Source: Nanobdellota archaeon (GTDB lineage: Archaea > Nanobdellota > Nanobdellia > Pacearchaeales > GW2011-AR1). Taken from it: a DNA stretch of 6,915 nt. The stretch lies in the NCBI GenBank assembly GCA_018817905.1, contig JAHISS010000105.1:1-6915 (forward strand), given 5' to 3'. The translations under genes were made by a program, and so were the position numbers. Numbering within the stretch: the first letter of the stretch is position 1; the number at the start of each line of letters is the position of its first letter. Shown piece after piece: positions 1 to 5,499 of the stretch. A model generated the notes under the pieces. The model had not been told where the DNA came from, ran no database searches, and was given only the letters and a program-made list of their open reading frames with translations.

Positions 1-150
1 CGAAAGATTACAGGCACACTGAGAAATGAAAAGGGAACGCACACAATGGAAGTTTTACTTTCTTTATTACAAACGTGGAAACTTAGGAGATTGAATCCTC
101 AGAATATGATGAAGCAGACGTTAAGAAGCTAAACACTTACATTTGTTGTA

Positions 151-324
151 GTGTACGTATTGACGATTCCGTGGAGAAATTACAAGTTTCTTGAAGGGAT
201 TGTTGATATTTCCCAGGGCATTCCCCTCTGGGCGCACTTGATGATTATCGTCGCTGGGTCGATTGTTCTACTAATTCTCTTATGGGTAATTGAAGTTATT
301 GTCAAGAAGAAGATTGGGAAATGA
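151..324 (+). CDS. Short membrane protein, start uncertain, N-terminus possibly lost
   Basis: No family recognised. From GTG at 151 the frame gives 57 residues. It opens with a hydrophobic stretch (VYVLTIPW), then a loop with WRNYKFLEG and DISQGIPLWAH, a clear membrane helix of about 20 residues (LMIIVAGSIVLLILLWVIEV), and a basic tail VKKKIGK that would lie in the cytoplasm. No Shine-Dalgarno motif precedes the GTG. The same frame reads plausibly upstream of 151 (TLTFVV, then MMKQTLRS from 106) but is broken by TAA at 130-132. The gene may therefore be a two-span protein with a nonsense mutation rather than one starting at 151. Its TGA overlaps the next gene as ATGA (321-324), which indicates coupled translation with the winged-helix regulator. 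A membrane partner next to a small regulator could form a sensing pair, but that is inference. Confidence 0.5.
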   Translation: MYVLTIPWRNYKFLEGIVDISQGIPLWAHLMIIVAGSIVLLILLWVIEVIVKKKIGK

Positions 325-641
325 TGAGTTGTTTGGCAAGTAAGAAGAAATATCTTGAGACTAGTGGGAAGTTAGAAGAAACTGTTCTGAATATTACTAA
401 GAGGAAAGATGTTAAGGGTATGGGGCAGGTTTTGAAGAGCGATATTGCGTTGGAGATTATTCTGCTTTCAGACGGGACTATGAACACAAGCCAGATTTCC
501 AGGAAGCTCGGAAAATCGGTTGCCACGATAAGCACTTACGCGACTAAATTAAAGAAGATGAATCTGATTAGGGTTTTATCTAGTGGGAATTTGAAGAGGA
601 ATATTAAAGGGATTAAAGTTAATTTTGAGTTGGGTCTTTAA
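321..641 (+). CDS. Small winged-helix transcriptional regulator (ArsR/MarR-like fold)
   Basis: A probable DNA-binding regulator of 106 residues. Residues 1-37 are basic and without a recognised domain (ASKKKYLETSGKLEE, TKRKDVKG). Residues 38-104 look like a winged helix: helix 1 LKSDIALEIILLS, helix 2 TSQISRKLG, recognition helix SVATISTYATKLKKM, then a wing with NLIRVLSSGNLKRNIKGIKVNFEL. This is the size and order of archaeal ArsR/MarR-type domains. No effector domain, metal-binding cysteine cluster or membrane span is visible. The start at 321 is chosen because its ATG overlaps the stop of the upstream membrane protein as ATGA; the ATG at 324 is nearly equivalent, and a start at Met34 would leave just the winged helix. 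The target is unknown; it could be its own operon. Confidence 0.75.
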   Translation: MMSCLASKKKYLETSGKLEETVLNITKRKDVKGMGQVLKSDIALEIILLSDGTMNTSQISRKLGKSVATISTYATKLKKMNLIRVLSSGNLKRNIKGIKVNFELGL

Positions 642-666
642 GATTTGTTCTGGGTTTAAAAATCTT
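640..666. terminator. Weak bidirectional terminator-like hairpin between convergent genes
   Basis: AAGATTT (640-646) pairs with AAATCTT (660-666) around a 13-base loop. The stem covers the stop codons of the winged-helix gene (639-641) and the radical SAM gene (665-667), which converge here with only 23 bases between them. The stem is AT-rich and no long T run follows on either strand. It may simply be a chance repeat, and a transcript end for either gene is not otherwise marked. Confidence 0.3.
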
Positions 667-2332
667 ATTTCGTATGGGTAGTGGTACCGTATCTCCCAAG
701 CGTATCCCATTCTTTAAGTCCTGCTGGATCAAATTCCTCCATCAATTTTCTCTTAATGCCATAAAGTTCATCATAACTATAATGTGCGCCATTTGTTGGA
801 TTAATGGGAACTGCCCAAAGTTCAGGATGCCGATTTATATCAAATGATTTGGATAAAAGCTCCCCATATGATTTAGATCCTGGAAGAGGAAGCTCGTGAA
901 ATATTGGCAGAGACCACTTAGTTTGTCTTTGATGTTTTGTCATCCAATCACAAAATTCTCCAAGCTCTCTTCTAAACGATTCGATTTCTCTTGATCCGTA
1001 GTCTGTAAAAAGAATTGAATTGAAAACTATCTCTGGGATTTCCGTCTGGAGAACAGCATCGAGAATTCGATAATGGTCTCTTTTTGTAGCCAATTTTCTG
1101 AATCGGTCTCTTCCTATTGGAGTTTCTATTGGCCAATACATTCTATAGGTTCCGACAACCCCCTCTTTGGTTCTATCATGTGCAAACAAATTCTCAATTA
1201 GGTACTCTCTAAGAGACCCAGATCTATCGATTAAAAGTCCAACTTCTAATCCATTGCTAAATTCATGCGCGAATCCATGCGAACGAATTAGTTTCATTAT
1301 GTCAACTATTTCTTGTTCTGGTTCCTGTTCTCCTTGTCTGCTTTTGTCTAAAAGGCGTGCAAGAAAGTTGTCTTCAGCAGAAAGAATAGTTCTAATCCCT
1401 GCGTTCTTATAATGTTCTAACATTCTGTCTACTCTATTTGCAGATAAACTAAAATAGGGATTTCTTGCTGAAGGACAAAAGTCGCAGGATCTAGGACAAC
1501 CAACGGAAGTTTGATACCACATTACAGAACCAGTTACTCCTGGGGGAAGCGCACCATCACAACTCTCAGAGTATTCAGAAAGAATATTCTTATCAAAGTC
1601 TGGAAATATTTCTTGTTCGAGAGAAGTATTGCGAGAGATAGTTGTTGAAGATTTATTTAAACTATTAACTCCTAAATTCTTCAGCCTCGCACGATCTACA
1701 ATCTTAATTTCCCCAAGGCCTCCGATACTATTCGGAGTTGCTACACCTGGAAAACTAACTGGGCGACCGTTAAGCAACGCTATAGTTACCTTTCCAACTA
1801 GCCCTTCTGCTTGACCAAGAAAAACAGCATCTGCTCCTCTTTGTAAATACCAATCGGGCATGTACTGTGCGTCTCTTCCCCCAATAAGCAGTATTGAATT
1901 TGGATTATGTTTTTTTATTGCTCCCATTGTTTGAGCAGTTGATGCGGCTCCTGCTGTAAAAAGGGAACTTATAAAACAAACATCTGCCTCTCGAACAGTA
2001 TTCTCAAGAGAAGAAAGCGGTTTTCCCCGAAGCATTTTATGAATAACACCAGAACCATAAGGTACTCCAGAAAACTTGGAGAAGGCTCCTGCATATGGAG
2101 AGAGTGTTTCTGGTTCAGAAGAGGCCATATCTTCAAATGAAATATCGGGATCATATCCCTCTCCCCTTAACTCCTTCCCCAATACTGTTCCAACATGAAA
2201 GAGACCTAAGCTGGGGACTTTTGGGCGTATGGGAGCTACGCTTATCCTTCCGTTAATTCCGCCATATCCCGATAGAGTAAGATCTGTCTCAGGAGGCCTT
2301 ATCCCAACAATCTTGATTTTATTCTTTGCCAT
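665..2332 (-). CDS. Radical SAM protein with N-terminal B12-binding-type domain
   Basis: A radical SAM enzyme of 555 residues from ATG 2332 (558 from GTG 2341; the numbers here count from the GTG). Residues 8-200 resemble the cobalamin-binding Rossmann domain of B12-type radical SAM enzymes: a domain opening with PSLGLFHVGTVL, then ADVCFISSLFTAGAAS, SILLIGGRDAQYMPDWYL and GADAVFLGQAEGLV. The DxHxxG motif that supplies a cobalt-ligating histidine is not visible, so cobalamin, if bound, may be held base-off without protein ligation or not at all. The [4Fe-4S] motif is CPRSCDFC (Cys282, Cys286, Cys289), followed by the usual radical SAM barrel to about residue 480, and a C-terminal stretch with HELPLPGSKSYGELL and PINPTNGAHYSYDELYG. 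The substrate is unknown; methyl transfer or a skeleton rearrangement are the family options. ATG 2332 is preferred because GAGTGA lies 6 bases in front of it. It diverges from a tandem Lrp regulator that may control it. Confidence 0.88.
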   Translation of the reverse strand: MAKNKIKIVGIRPPETDLTLSGYGGINGRISVAPIRPKVPSLGLFHVGTVLGKELRGEGYDPDISFEDMASSEPETLSPYAGAFSKFSGVPYGSGVIHKMLRGKPLSSLENTVREADVCFISSLFTAGAASTAQTMGAIKKHNPNSILLIGGRDAQYMPDWYLQRGADAVFLGQAEGLVGKVTIALLNGRPVSFPGVATPNSIGGLGEIKIVDRARLKNLGVNSLNKSSTTISRNTSLEQEIFPDFDKNILSEYSESCDGALPPGVTGSVMWYQTSVGCPRSCDFCPSARNPYFSLSANRVDRMLEHYKNAGIRTILSAEDNFLARLLDKSRQGEQEPEQEIVDIMKLIRSHGFAHEFSNGLEVGLLIDRSGSLREYLIENLFAHDRTKEGVVGTYRMYWPIETPIGRDRFRKLATKRDHYRILDAVLQTEIPEIVFNSILFTDYGSREIESFRRELGEFCDWMTKHQRQTKWSLPIFHELPLPGSKSYGELLSKSFDINRHPELWAVPINPTNGAHYSYDELYGIKRKLMEEFDPAGLKEWDTLGRYGTTTHTK

Positions 2333-2366
2333 AGTATTCACTCATAAGAAATTTGCAATCTATGGC

Positions 2367-2380
2367 GTTAAGTAATTAAC
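2367..2380. promoter_or_regulatory. Near-perfect palindrome, candidate Lrp-type operator
   Basis: GTTAAGTAATTAAC matches its own reverse complement at 12 of 14 positions. It lies in the 107-base divergent spacer, 35 bases upstream of the radical SAM ATG and 59 upstream of the Lrp ATG. On the minus strand its TTAATTACTTAA could also be the TATA element of the radical SAM gene (start of transcription near 2348), so a regulator bound here would cover that promoter. AT-rich palindromes of this size are typical of Lrp/AsnC sites, but also arise by chance in AT-rich spacers. Confidence 0.4.
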
Positions 2381-2404
2381 TGACAGAAATTACTCCAAAA
2401 TACA

Positions 2405-2417
2405 AAAGATTTAAATA
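2405..2417 (+). promoter_or_regulatory. BRE/TATA promoter of the tandem Lrp gene (leaderless)
   Basis: The purine-rich AAAGA (2405-2409) followed by TTTAAATA (2410-2417) fits an archaeal BRE/TATA pair. Its centre is 26.5 bases before the ATG at 2440, which places the transcript start at or next to the ATG. No Shine-Dalgarno motif is present, as expected for a leaderless mRNA. Confidence 0.75.
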
Positions 2418-2439
2418 TATACTGCATTTTAGATTAAAT

Positions 2440-3408
2440 ATGGCAGAATACTCCCTAAAAGAAAGTGAAAGGAAAATGATAGCTGTGCTTGACGGCCAGA
2501 GTAGGATGAGTATAAATCAACTTGCTAAGAAATTAAAGGTATCCAAGGATGGCGCGAATTATAGGCTTAAAAAATTATTTAGTGAACAAATTATCACAAG
2601 ATGTTTTGCAGAGATCAATGTATCCAAGTTAGGATTAATAATCGGAAAAGTAACCTTGCAGTTTCAAAATTTGGATGAAAATAAATCTGACGAAATCTTT
2701 GATTATCTAAAAAATTTGCCAAGAGTGCCATGGGTTGTTTATTGCAGTGGGAGATGGGACTGTATTTTTGGTCTTTTTGTTAAAGATATTTATGAAACCC
2801 AGGAAATTCTTAATAACCTTTCAGAAAAATACGGAAAATATATTTTATCAAAGGAGGTACTCATAGAACCAGAGTATTTTGTAGTGAGCAGGGGATGGGC
2901 GACTGATAACGCTAAGAGAACCGTGACAAAAGTTGGAGGGAAAGTAGAGTACGTTGTTGATGAGTTGGATACAAAGATTATTAAGACGTTGACAGAAAAC
3001 TGTAGAACACCAATTCTTGATATGGCCATCAAACTGAACCAATCAAGCAACACGATAATAAATCGCATAAAGAATCTTGAAAAAAAAGAAGTGATTCAAA
3101 ATTATTTTATTGGACTAAATTTAGAAAAAATAGGGATGGAATTTTGTAAGGCTTTTGTTTACTTACAAAATCCAGCAAAGGAGGAATACAAGTCTCTTGT
3201 AGACTATTGCTTGAACCACCCCAACGTTATAGCTGTAAGCAATACTGTTGGAGCATGGGAGATGGAAATCGAAATGGAAGTGCAGAATTTTGATGCATTC
3301 TATAGGGTTATGAACGACATAAAAACAAAATTTAAGCATGTTATTAGAAGTTACGAGGCGGTTACAATTACAAGAGAGCATGGACGAGATTATAGTAAAT
3401 TTCTATAA
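2440..3408 (+). CDS. Tandem (double-length) Lrp/AsnC-family transcriptional regulator
   Basis: A DNA-binding regulator of 322 residues, about twice the usual 140-160 of Lrp/AsnC proteins, because it carries two complete copies. Copy 1: winged helix at about 8-55 (INQLAKKLKVSKDGANYRLKKLFSEQII) and a RAM ligand-sensing domain at about 60-150 (GKVTLQFQNL, WVVYCSGRWDCIFGLFVKD). Copy 2: winged helix at about 172-222 (VDELDTKIIKTLTENCRTP, LNQSSNTIINRIKNLEKKEVIQNY) and a RAM domain at about 226-313 (CKAFVYLQNP, NVIAVSNTVGAWEMEIEMEV, IRSYEAVTI). In this family RAM domains bind amino acids or similar small molecules and drive oligomerisation. The second copy looks more canonical. It is transcribed leaderless from TTTAAATA at 2410-2417, and a T run lies just past its stop. 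It diverges from the radical SAM gene, so control of that gene and of itself is a reasonable inference. Confidence 0.9.
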   Translation: MAEYSLKESERKMIAVLDGQSRMSINQLAKKLKVSKDGANYRLKKLFSEQIITRCFAEINVSKLGLIIGKVTLQFQNLDENKSDEIFDYLKNLPRVPWVVYCSGRWDCIFGLFVKDIYETQEILNNLSEKYGKYILSKEVLIEPEYFVVSRGWATDNAKRTVTKVGGKVEYVVDELDTKIIKTLTENCRTPILDMAIKLNQSSNTIINRIKNLEKKEVIQNYFIGLNLEKIGMEFCKAFVYLQNPAKEEYKSLVDYCLNHPNVIAVSNTVGAWEMEIEMEVQNFDAFYRVMNDIKTKFKHVIRSYEAVTITREHGRDYSKFL

Positions 3409-3410
3409 AA

Positions 3411-3423
3411 TTATAATTTTTTT
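3411..3423 (+). terminator. T-run terminator of the Lrp gene
   Basis: Seven consecutive T (3417-3423) begin 8 bases after the Lrp stop codon, within TTATAATTTTTTT. Archaeal RNA polymerase stops at such oligo-T tracts without needing a hairpin. No strong stem precedes it. The convergent membrane-protein gene ends at 3431, so the tract protects that gene from read-through. Confidence 0.6.
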
Positions 3424-3430
3424 GAGATAT

Positions 3431-3745
3431 CTAACATAGTAACTCGCTAAGAACTGGTATTTCGCCTGTTAGATGATTCTGGACAGCACAAAAGACAGCT
3501 CTATGCTTGTTAATACCAATTAAATCAAATGCAAATCTCCTTGTATAAAATTCTAAAATCAAATTGGAAACATCTGCCTTGAGATGGTTGTTTTCCTGAA
3601 CTAGTCTTTGATTTTCAGCAAGTAATGCATTGTAGGTCTGCCTTGAAACGTAATCATTATGTAACGGATGCCAAAGCATAAAACCAAAAAAGATACCGAT
3701 TGCTACGAGGCCACCAATCTTAATAATTTTTTCAAGATCATTCAT
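3431..3745 (-). CDS. Single-span membrane protein with a short coiled coil
   Basis: No family recognised; 104 residues. Residues 1-7 are charged (MNDLEKI), 8-26 form one membrane helix (IKIGGLVAIGIFFGFMLWH), and 33-65 look like a coiled coil (YNALLAENQRLVQENNHLKAD). A C-terminal part with FYTRRFAFDLIGINKHRAVF and CAVQNHLTGEIPVL follows. The order span-coil-small domain suggests an anchored protein that pairs with itself or a partner; which side of the membrane it faces cannot be read. The ATG at 3745 is chosen over an in-frame ATG at 3793 because GAGGTG stands 10 bases before it, and because the frame upstream of it (MRRLCWLRSW) looks like a shadow of the preceding short frame. It lies second behind a leaderless promoter at about 3860. 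The layout recalls small viral or plasmid membrane proteins, but nothing proves that origin. Confidence 0.7.
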   Translation of the reverse strand: MNDLEKIIKIGGLVAIGIFFGFMLWHPLHNDYVSRQTYNALLAENQRLVQENNHLKADVSNLILEFYTRRFAFDLIGINKHRAVFCAVQNHLTGEIPVLSELLC

Positions 3746-3771
3746 CTTCCCCACACACCTCGCCCAGCTTC

Positions 3772-3837
3772 TCAACCAGCACAATCTCCGCATAAGTATC
3801 CAGCTCGCAATGCTTCTAAATATTCATCTAAGTTCAT
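3772..3837 (-). CDS. Leaderless short ORF, probably the front half of a frameshifted gene
   Basis: ATG at 3837 sits 26.5 bases after a TTTATAAA box, exactly where a leaderless start is expected here. The frame reads MNLDEYLEALRAGYLCGDCAG and stops at 3772, giving 21 residues with a CxxC pair. The +1 frame across the same DNA is also strikingly protein-like: ELDTYAEIVLVEKLGEV and CGEDE, ending at TGA 3738-3740, 8 bases inside the next gene's start. A single-base shift near 3810 would join both into a gene of about 33 residues that is translationally coupled to the membrane/coiled-coil gene. Options are a frameshift mutation or assembly error, a programmed +1 shift, or a genuine 21-residue peptide. 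No function is recognised. Confidence 0.4.
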   Translation of the reverse strand: MNLDEYLEALRAGYLCGDCAG

Positions 3838-3859
3838 ACGACTAAGAGCTAATTGAGCA

Positions 3860-3873
3860 TTTATAAATGTCAC
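3860..3873 (-). promoter_or_regulatory. TATA promoter of the short ORF/membrane protein pair
   Basis: On the minus strand, TGACAT followed by TTTATAAA (3867-3860) fits BRE plus TATA. The centre is 26.5 bases from the ATG at 3837, giving a transcript start at the start codon. It is the only good promoter between the PIN gene and this pair, so the two units are probably transcribed apart. Confidence 0.65.
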
Positions 3874-3963
3874 TATTACTTAGTTAATAAAATCTCTACC
3901 CCAATTCTTTAAATAACTTTTTTTATTCATCTCTTGAAACATGGGTTAGATGCGCATTGTTCA

Positions 3964-4716
3964 CTAAAGTTTCTTTAACGCATTAATTTCATCAAAACTT
4001 ACGGATGAGCCTTTGAATTTCGTTGCGAAGAGAACTGCTTCGAGGGCCTTGGGGTCTTTGATTCTGAGGATTCCTTTTTTGAATGCGACGTAGACTAATT
4101 CTGTTGAACGGATGAACTTGAAGTCCTTGAATTCTGAGAAGTTGCGCTTGTTTAGGGAGACGTTGAAGTGTAATTTTTTTGACATCAGTTTGCGCAGGTT
4201 TTCTGGTTTTTCTGAGAGGATTCTTGTTGTTCTTTCGTCGACTGCAATTATATTTTCAATTCCTTTTTTTGTTAACAACGTGGAGAGGGCAAGGCAGGAC
4301 ATCTCCGCGTCGCTCACGATTTTGATGAATTTACCTTGAGCTTCGACTGTTTGGTTTGCAAGATTCATTAGCTCTTTAGTTTTTTCTTTTACTTCTTGAT
4401 CTGAGATTGAAAGCTCTGAAGATAAATCAATGGCGTCTGTTTCAATCATTTCTTTGATTCTTAATGCGCCGAGTTGGAACCTTGGGATCGAGACCGGGCG
4501 GTCAAGTATTTCGTATTTGACTTGTTCCGTTATCACGAACTGAACGTTGCTTATTTTCTTTAACTCTGGGACGATGTAGAGCAAGCCGTTCATTGAGAGG
4601 TTGATTAGGGTTCCTGAGTCTAGTACGAGGATTTTTTTGGGAAGGCTGGGTTTTTGAACTCGTGGGATGAAGGTTATTATTTGTTCTTGATGTGGGAGGG
4701 TTGTTGTTAAGGTCAT
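3964..4716 (-). CDS. PIN-like-fold ribonuclease-type protein
   Basis: A probable PIN-domain nuclease of 250 residues, longer than simple VapC toxins (about 130). After an N-terminal arm (1-27) the first strand and acid appear as KKILVLDSGTLINLS (Asp33). Further candidate metal-binding residues are Glu64 or Glu69 (ITEQVKYEI), Asp136/Glu138 in VSDAEMSCLAL, and Asp160 with Glu161-Arg162 in IIAVDERTTRIL. This is the usual PIN order of four acids for Mg/Mn-dependent RNA cleavage. Residues 180-250 form an added C-terminal part (FSEFKDFKFIRSTELVYVAFKKGIL, LEAVLFATKFKG) that resembles no domain I can name. Its ATG overlaps the NYN gene's stop as ATGA, so the two nucleases are made together. It ends in tandem stops TAG-TGA. 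No small antitoxin gene adjoins it, which argues against a simple VapBC pair. Confidence 0.72.
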   Translation of the reverse strand: MTLTTTLPHQEQIITFIPRVQKPSLPKKILVLDSGTLINLSMNGLLYIVPELKKISNVQFVITEQVKYEILDRPVSIPRFQLGALRIKEMIETDAIDLSSELSISDQEVKEKTKELMNLANQTVEAQGKFIKIVSDAEMSCLALSTLLTKKGIENIIAVDERTTRILSEKPENLRKLMSKKLHFNVSLNKRNFSEFKDFKFIRSTELVYVAFKKGILRIKDPKALEAVLFATKFKGSSVSFDEINALKKL

Positions 4717-5342
4717 TTTTTGTATTCCTTAAGACATTTAGTTAAACTATCTCTTTTGATTGTTAAATGGGAAAATTTTTGTCTCAATTCGTTTGAATAC
4801 CCTCTTGGGATGAATGCACAGAGCACTTCTTTTCCAATACTTTTTACTAATTCGAGAGCTGGAACGAAGTCCGCATCTCCAGATATTAAAATACAACATT
4901 CTAATTTATTGCTTAATGCGTAGTTTACCATGTCGATAGCTATGCGAACATCTATACCTTTCTCTTTTTGAGTAGTGTCTCTCATATCAAGAAATGAAGC
5001 AGCTACCAGAGGTTTACAGATATCACATAAGTCCCAAGATTCAATAAGATTCTGCCTTTTTCTTGCTAATTCTTTATTTGATAATCTTTGTAATTTTCTA
5101 GAAATTATTTTAATTCCTTGTTTTTCGAGATGGCCTAAAAAGGATCTTTGTCTTTTGTATATTAGTTCATTATCCTCTCGACTGGGCATTGAAGTGTACC
5201 ACCTAATTTCTATTATGTCAAGATTTTTTTCTGTTGAAATAAAGTTCACGATTTTTTTGATGTCTATGTCGCTGGGTTTGAGCCAACCCTTTAGATTATG
5301 ATACCAATTGTTCGCGTCAATGAAGACCATTGTTCGTTTCAT
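4713..5342 (-). CDS. NYN-domain (LabA/DUF88-type) ribonuclease-like protein
   Basis: A 209-residue protein with the NYN domain, a PIN-like fold found in RNA-processing and RNA-decay nucleases. The first strand and acid are VFIDANNWYHNLKG (Asp9, Asn11, Asn12), which is the NYN signature. Later acids stand in KGIDVRIAIDMVNYAL (Asp131, Asp137) and the hallmark ISGDADFVPALELV (Asp156, Asp158). The strand IRWYTSMPS and the end CAFIPRGYSNELRQKFSHL also fit LabA/DUF88 proteins. The CDIC motif at 106-109 in the middle is worth noting but is too short for a zinc site on its own. The ATG at 5340-5342 is supported by GAGG 7 bases upstream, which implies a leadered mRNA. That leader would be the structured RNA whose promoter lies at 5480-5487. 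Translation is coupled to the PIN gene by ATGA (4713-4716). Confidence 0.88.
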   Translation of the reverse strand: MKRTMVFIDANNWYHNLKGWLKPSDIDIKKIVNFISTEKNLDIIEIRWYTSMPSREDNELIYKRQRSFLGHLEKQGIKIISRKLQRLSNKELARKRQNLIESWDLCDICKPLVAASFLDMRDTTQKEKGIDVRIAIDMVNYALSNKLECCILISGDADFVPALELVKSIGKEVLCAFIPRGYSNELRQKFSHLTIKRDSLTKCLKEYKK

Positions 5343-5362
5343 AAAACCGCCTCAGAATTAAT

Positions 5363-5464
5363 GAAAATAAAACCCGGCATGTTCTTGCGAAGATACCGGG
5401 GACTTGAAGTATGAAATGACTCATCCGGCGGCCCATTCCGATCACCGAGGGTCATACTGGGTTT
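5363..5464 (-). ncRNA. Candidate structured RNA or leader upstream of the NYN nuclease
   Basis: This spacer is about 54% GC within clearly AT-rich surroundings, a classic mark of structured RNA. Read on the minus strand, it holds stem B (AGUAUGA 5458-5452 with UCAUACU 5414-5408, 7 pairs) enclosing CUC/GAG and CGG/CCG helices around a GGUGAU/GAU internal loop. Stem A follows (CCCGGUAU 5400-5393 with AUGCCGGG 5380-5373, 8 pairs including one G-U), then UUUUAUUUU. The G-U pair would be an A-C mismatch on the plus strand, which favours the minus strand as the RNA. AAACCC (5464-5459) can pair with GGGUUU (5375-5370), which would open stem A, and CCCA (5461-5458) can pair with UGGG (5435-5432) as a pseudoknot. 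A TATA box places the transcript start near 5457. I cannot match it to a tRNA, SRP, RNase P, C/D or H/ACA RNA. It may be a separate small RNA or the 5' leader of the nuclease pair. Confidence 0.6.
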
Positions 5465-5478
5465 ACAAGGTTCTTTCT

Positions 5479-5493
5479 CTTTATAAGTTTTTC
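5479..5493 (-). promoter_or_regulatory. BRE/TATA promoter of the structured RNA and nuclease unit
   Basis: On the minus strand, GAAAAA (5493-5488) followed by CTTATAAA (5487-5480) fits BRE plus TATA. The centre at 5483.5 predicts a start near 5457-5458, the first base of stem B. It lies 13 bases past the methyltransferase stop, so the nuclease unit has its own promoter and is not simply read from the upstream operon. Confidence 0.7.
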
Positions 5494-5499
5494 GGGGGG

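Noticed and set aside
87..196. Frame-3 stretch EIESSEYDEADVKKLNTYICC
   Set aside because: It looks somewhat coding but has stops on both sides and no start codon; at most a remnant of a broken gene.
1167..1412. Plus-strand open frame inside the radical SAM gene
   Set aside because: It is an antisense shadow of the conserved barrel region; serine/arginine-rich with no signals of its own.
2333..2341. GTG start at 2341 for the radical SAM gene
   Set aside because: It adds only three residues and would overlap the GAGTGA motif that best serves the ATG at 2332; not excluded.
3668..3856. Plus-strand open frame opposite the membrane/coiled-coil gene
   Set aside because: It is rich in P, S, K and H with no domain, has no promoter or ribosome site, and mirrors a well-supported minus-strand gene.
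3908..3915. TTTAAATA on the plus strand, like the promoter octamers
   Set aside because: The only ATGs at the right distance (3941, 3950) open frames of 2 and 5 codons, and no RNA structure follows; probably chance in AT-rich DNA. The 126-base spacer 3838-3963 otherwise holds only the minus-strand promoter near 3860 and a T run at 3918-3924.
5363..5464. tRNA, C/D or H/ACA guide RNA
   Set aside because: No T-arm with a 7-base loop or acceptor stem can be built; no proper C (RUGAUGA) and D (CUGA) boxes; the internal loop GGUGAU/GAU lacks the tandem G-A pairs of a kink-turn, and no ACA follows a closing stem on the minus strand.
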